From assembly GCF_033963835.1 (NCBI RefSeq), contig NZ_JAXBME010000009.1, positions 1 through 64,000 on the forward strand: a DNA stretch of 64,000 nucleotides, written 5' to 3'. Source of the stretch: Cytobacillus sp. IB215665. GTDB taxonomy: Bacteria; Bacillota; Bacilli; Bacillales; SM2101. The notes beneath the pieces were generated by a model, which was not told the DNA's origin, ran no database searches, and was given only the letters and a program-made list of their open reading frames with translations. Positions 61,131 to 64,000 of the stretch are shown here, one piece after another (within the stretch, counting starts at the first letter, position 1; each line of letters starts with the position of its first letter). Position numbers and translations under genes: made by a program.

Positions 61131-61160
61131 AGAGGGTGCTATCATTTGATGGTACCCTCT
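61131..61160 (+). terminator. Terminator of the alkaline phosphatase gene
   Basis: AGAGGGT and ACCCTCT pair over 7 bp with an extended imperfect inner stem; it lies 7 bp after the stop. Confidence 0.65.
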
Positions 61161-61314
61161 ATCACATATTCTAGTAAAATTTTAGCGTGCTTGTGATGTT
61201 CAAAATGAAGCAATTAGCTCAGGTTTACTCACCCTACGACTCATTTGTCTTAGGATATTTTCACAACAGTTGTTGTTATTCTAAGAAATGAGCACTTATA
61301 AAATGGCATTTTCT

Positions 61315-61401
61315 CATACTTTTTTAAAGCGTTACAATGGAATAAAAACTCATTTGCTCTTGTGATTTCTAAAAAGCAGCCGCAAAGTTACGATAAGAAC
61401 G
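61315..61401 (-). mobile_element. Degenerate MITE-like copy
   Basis: The 87-bp stretch begins GGCATTTTCTCATACTT and ends CGCAAAGTTACGATAAGAACG, diverged forms of both family ends. The interior is lost. The rest of 61161-61471 is AT-rich without recognisable features. Confidence 0.45.
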
Positions 61402-61471
61402 TTCGTGTAAAATATGAATATAGACTTAAGGAATACAAAGCTAAATTCATAGTTAGTTAATTATTCATATC

Positions 61472-64000
61472 TTATTGTTTTATTATTTCAACCGTACCAG
61501 TCTCACCGTTAATTCTAACCATTTGTCCATCCTTCAATGTTGCTGTTGCAGAAGGTATACCGACAACTGCAGGAATGCCATATTCTCTTGCTACAATTCC
61601 ACCGTGACTAACAGGTCCACCATACTCCATGATAAGCCCTTTTGCAGTCATGAACAACGGTGTCCAAGCAGGGTTCGTACTTTCAGTAACAAGAATCTCT
61701 CCTTCTAATAACTCAGCTTTATTTGGGTCAAAAATAACCCTTACTTTCCCCTCGTAAATACCTGCTGATAAAGGAACACCTTGCAGGATTTTGCTATGCG
61801 GATCAACATTTTGAGCCGAGTAAAATGTTGATCCAGTATTTAATACAATGCGAGGGATCGTTGTTCTAGCAAACTCCCTTATATATATTTCTTTGTTCGT
61901 TAGAATGGTAGACCTTAATTGCTTCCTACTTCTTATATCCTGCATCCTTAAAAAAAAGATATCTCCTGCATCATCAATTAAGCCGCGCTGCTCATACAAC
62001 TGACCTACTTCTAACATAACCTCTCTCGCTAGTGCCAACATTCTTACGATATCAAATTTTGGATACTCTCTCATTCCAGCAGCTATTCGATAATCAATGA
62101 TCATCTTCCTCATTTTCCTAGCTCTTCTTTCACCTTTTAATACTTTAATTCTCTCAAATATTTCATTAATTAACTGATCTGCTTTTTGCGCATTCCCAAG
62201 AACTTCGTCAATGTTCCGATTGTACATTTGATCTACCATATACGATTTTATTAAGTTTATGATATATGTTGGATCCTCTGACCATCTCTTTACACCAAAA
62301 TCTAATTCAATCGTACTTCTGTGTCCAAATTCCTTTAAAAACTGTCTCACTTTAGGGTGATCTTTTGTTGGTTCTATCCCCTCTTCATCAAAGTACTTTG
62401 CCAAATAATTAAGTTCCATACCTAATTCAACAGTTATACAATTTGGGAATGATTTTGTTAGCGGAACGATATCATAATCATCACCTAACATTTTCGAGAG
62501 CTTCTTACTAATTTTTGAGAAATTAGCAAATGCTACACAATATAAGGCTTGCTTCTGAGATAATTTGAATGCGTTGACAAGTGTATCCTTAATAAAATCC
62601 AACTTCTCTTCAACTGTTTGGAGAGAACATGCAAGCTTCATATGTTCTTCAACTACAGCATGACCTATTTTCTTCATCTGTTCATATCTGTCTTCAGAAG
62701 CGATTTTATTAGCTTCAACATATGGCTTAACCATACTAATAGCATATTTGATAATGCCCCAAGGTATTTTAAATTTGATTCCTTGGTTTGTAAACTGTTT
62801 CCCATGATGTTTCAATACAGCATTCATCGTACCTTCAAGTGGAAGATCGTTTCCAGCAAAAGCTTTCGCAAATTGCTTTCCAACAAATTTATTTGCTAAT
62901 AAATAAGTGATGTCAGCAAATATTCTTCCACCAGCCTCTTTTACAAACCCACCATCCAAAGGCTTATTACGACTTGTCATCACGTTTACAATCGTCGGAA
63001 CCATATGCCCAAACAGTTCAAATCCTAACGGTGTAAAAGGCTCCTTCATTCCTAACATAACTGTACTTACTGATAAATATGCTCTAAGTTTTTCATCTTG
63101 AACAAAACTGTCTATCGGGAATAATGAAGTGATATCTCTTGATTGAACAATATATAATTCATCGTTATGATCAAAAGCAAACTCAACGTCTTGAGGTTTA
63201 CCAAAATACCTCTCCACCTTAACGGCTTCTTTCACAATCAATTCGATGTGTTGATTTTCCAATGAACTAATGTTCTTTAGACGCTCTATTACTGGTACAT
63301 ATTCAATCCCATCTTCGCCATATTGACACAAACGTTCTTTTGAAGATAGTTCTTCTATCAGTACCTTTCCATCCGGCTTTGCTACCGTATACTGGTCTGG
63401 ATTCACTTCACCACTTACAATTGCTTCTCCAAGCCCATAAGATGCATTAATATATAACTCATTCCTATTCCCTGTAATTGGGTTTGCTGTAAATACGATT
63501 CCGGATAACTTTGAGTTGATCATCTCTTGAATGACGACACTATGAGTAAAATCTGACGTAACATCATACTTTGTTCTATAATCAATAGCTCTTTCATTCC
63601 AGAGGGACTGCCAGCATAATAGAACTTTGTCAATAATGTCTTTTGTTGTAACGTTTAAATATGTGCTATATTGCCCAGCAAAACTCATTCCAGGTAAATC
63701 TTCAACAGTTGAACTACTTCTAACAGCTACACGTCCACTCGAGATTTTAGTCAATTGATCTTCAACGTGCTTTTGTAATTCTATTGAAAACATCTCTTTT
63801 GTGAATAATGCTTTTATAGTCAAGGATTTTTCTTTCGTTGACGTCTCTTCTTTTACAATCCTGCTAATTTTTTCTCCTATGAAATTTTTTTGAATGTATG
63901 AATTATATGCATCTGAAGTAATAACAAAGCCATTTGGTACCTTTAAGCCTCGATTATACATTTTGCTCAAATTGTACCCTTTGCCTCCAACAGCTTGAAA
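61472..64000 (-). CDS. PEP-utilising enzyme / phosphoenolpyruvate synthase-like protein, 5' end missing
   Basis: The gene runs beyond the right edge; the frame is open through the last base, where AVGGKGYNLSKM is the usual N-terminal ATP-grasp beginning. It contains the PPDK-type ATP-binding domain (RSSSTVEDLPGMSFAGQYSTYLN, EVNPDQYTV, QDVEFAF) and a C-terminal swivelling domain with the catalytic His in GGPVSHGGIVAREYGIPAVVG. At about 840 residues visible it fits the rifampicin phosphotransferase/YvkC group more than classical PpsA, since the PEP-binding domain is not evident. Substrate unknown. Confidence 0.85.
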   Translation of the reverse strand, partial: FQAVGGKGYNLSKMYNRGLKVPNGFVITSDAYNSYIQKNFIGEKISRIVKEETSTKEKSLTIKALFTKEMFSIELQKHVEDQLTKISSGRVAVRSSSTVEDLPGMSFAGQYSTYLNVTTKDIIDKVLLCWQSLWNERAIDYRTKYDVTSDFTHSVVIQEMINSKLSGIVFTANPITGNRNELYINASYGLGEAIVSGEVNPDQYTVAKPDGKVLIEELSSKERLCQYGEDGIEYVPVIERLKNISSLENQHIELIVKEAVKVERYFGKPQDVEFAFDHNDELYIVQSRDITSLFPIDSFVQDEKLRAYLSVSTVMLGMKEPFTPLGFELFGHMVPTIVNVMTSRNKPLDGGFVKEAGGRIFADITYLLANKFVGKQFAKAFAGNDLPLEGTMNAVLKHHGKQFTNQGIKFKIPWGIIKYAISMVKPYVEANKIASEDRYEQMKKIGHAVVEEHMKLACSLQTVEEKLDFIKDTLVNAFKLSQKQALYCVAFANFSKISKKLSKMLGDDYDIVPLTKSFPNCITVELGMELNYLAKYFDEEGIEPTKDHPKVRQFLKEFGHRSTIELDFGVKRWSEDPTYIINLIKSYMVDQMYNRNIDEVLGNAQKADQLINEIFERIKVLKGERRARKMRKMIIDYRIAAGMREYPKFDIVRMLALAREVMLEVGQLYEQRGLIDDAGDIFFLRMQDIRSRKQLRSTILTNKEIYIREFARTTIPRIVLNTGSTFYSAQNVDPHSKILQGVPLSAGIYEGKVRVIFDPNKAELLEGEILVTESTNPAWTPLFMTAKGLIMEYGGPVSHGGIVAREYGIPAVVGIPSATATLKDGQMVRINGETGTVEIIKQ

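Overview
The window is a stretch of chromosome from a low-GC, endospore-forming Bacillaceae bacterium. The gene order sufC-D-S-U-B / metNPQ / yusD-yusE-yusF / gcvH / yusI / fadE-fadA-fadN / yuzL / proline dehydrogenase / CotF-type coat genes / yusU matches the yur-yus region of Bacillus subtilis. Spore genes (yuzL, two CotF-like coat genes), an exact FadR box, an S-box, a T-box and Gram-positive-type lipoproteins agree with this. It is not B. subtilis itself: many accessory genes and a family of small repeats are interleaved. No tRNA, rRNA or CRISPR array was seen, and no complete insertion sequence.

Layout. 1-572 is a tandem array of a small palindromic mobile element. 0.7-7.3 kb holds a small lipoprotein, a DUF72 gene and the SUF iron-sulfur operon (minus strand). 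7.5-15 kb holds the methionine importer under a SAM-I riboswitch, an O-acetylhomoserine sulfhydrylase gene coupled to yusD, a thioredoxin-like and a Toprim protein, gcvH and yusI. 15.7-21.5 kb is the fatty-acid beta-oxidation cluster behind a FadR operator. 22.4-27.7 kb is an N-acetylglucosamine locus: nagP and a SIS gene diverging from nagA-nagB-nagR, with operator-like palindromes between. 28-31.3 kb has proline dehydrogenase, spore coat genes, yusU and a SIMPL protein. 31.5-43.3 kb carries two ABC export systems, one with an ABC-LytTR regulator and one with a YtrA-type GntR regulator, plus an aldo/keto reductase, a cupin, an unknown protein, a penicillin-acylase-family protein and an MFS gene broken by an 88-bp triplication. 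43.4-53.7 kb holds assorted enzymes, a third ABC exporter and TerC. 54.4-64 kb holds a T-box-controlled long-form isoleucyl-tRNA synthetase, a ClpP paralogue, a sigma factor, a secreted alkaline phosphatase behind a five-repeat Pho box, and the start-truncated end of a PEP-utilising enzyme.

The most notable non-genic signal is a dispersed family of roughly 90-170 bp elements, about 15 copies, confined to intergenic gaps. Their ends are imperfect 25-bp inverted repeats beginning GGCTSTTTTCGYA and ending TTGTTGCT. One copy sits inside an older copy and is flanked by a perfect 8-bp direct repeat (TTTAATAA), which is direct evidence of transposition. The termini and the 8-bp duplication resemble ISL3-family elements, so I interpret these as MITEs; no transposase is present here.

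Functional links: fad genes, proline dehydrogenase and nag genes are catabolic; SUF, Met and gcvH supply core cofactors and amino acids; the alkaline phosphatase is probably induced by phosphate starvation.
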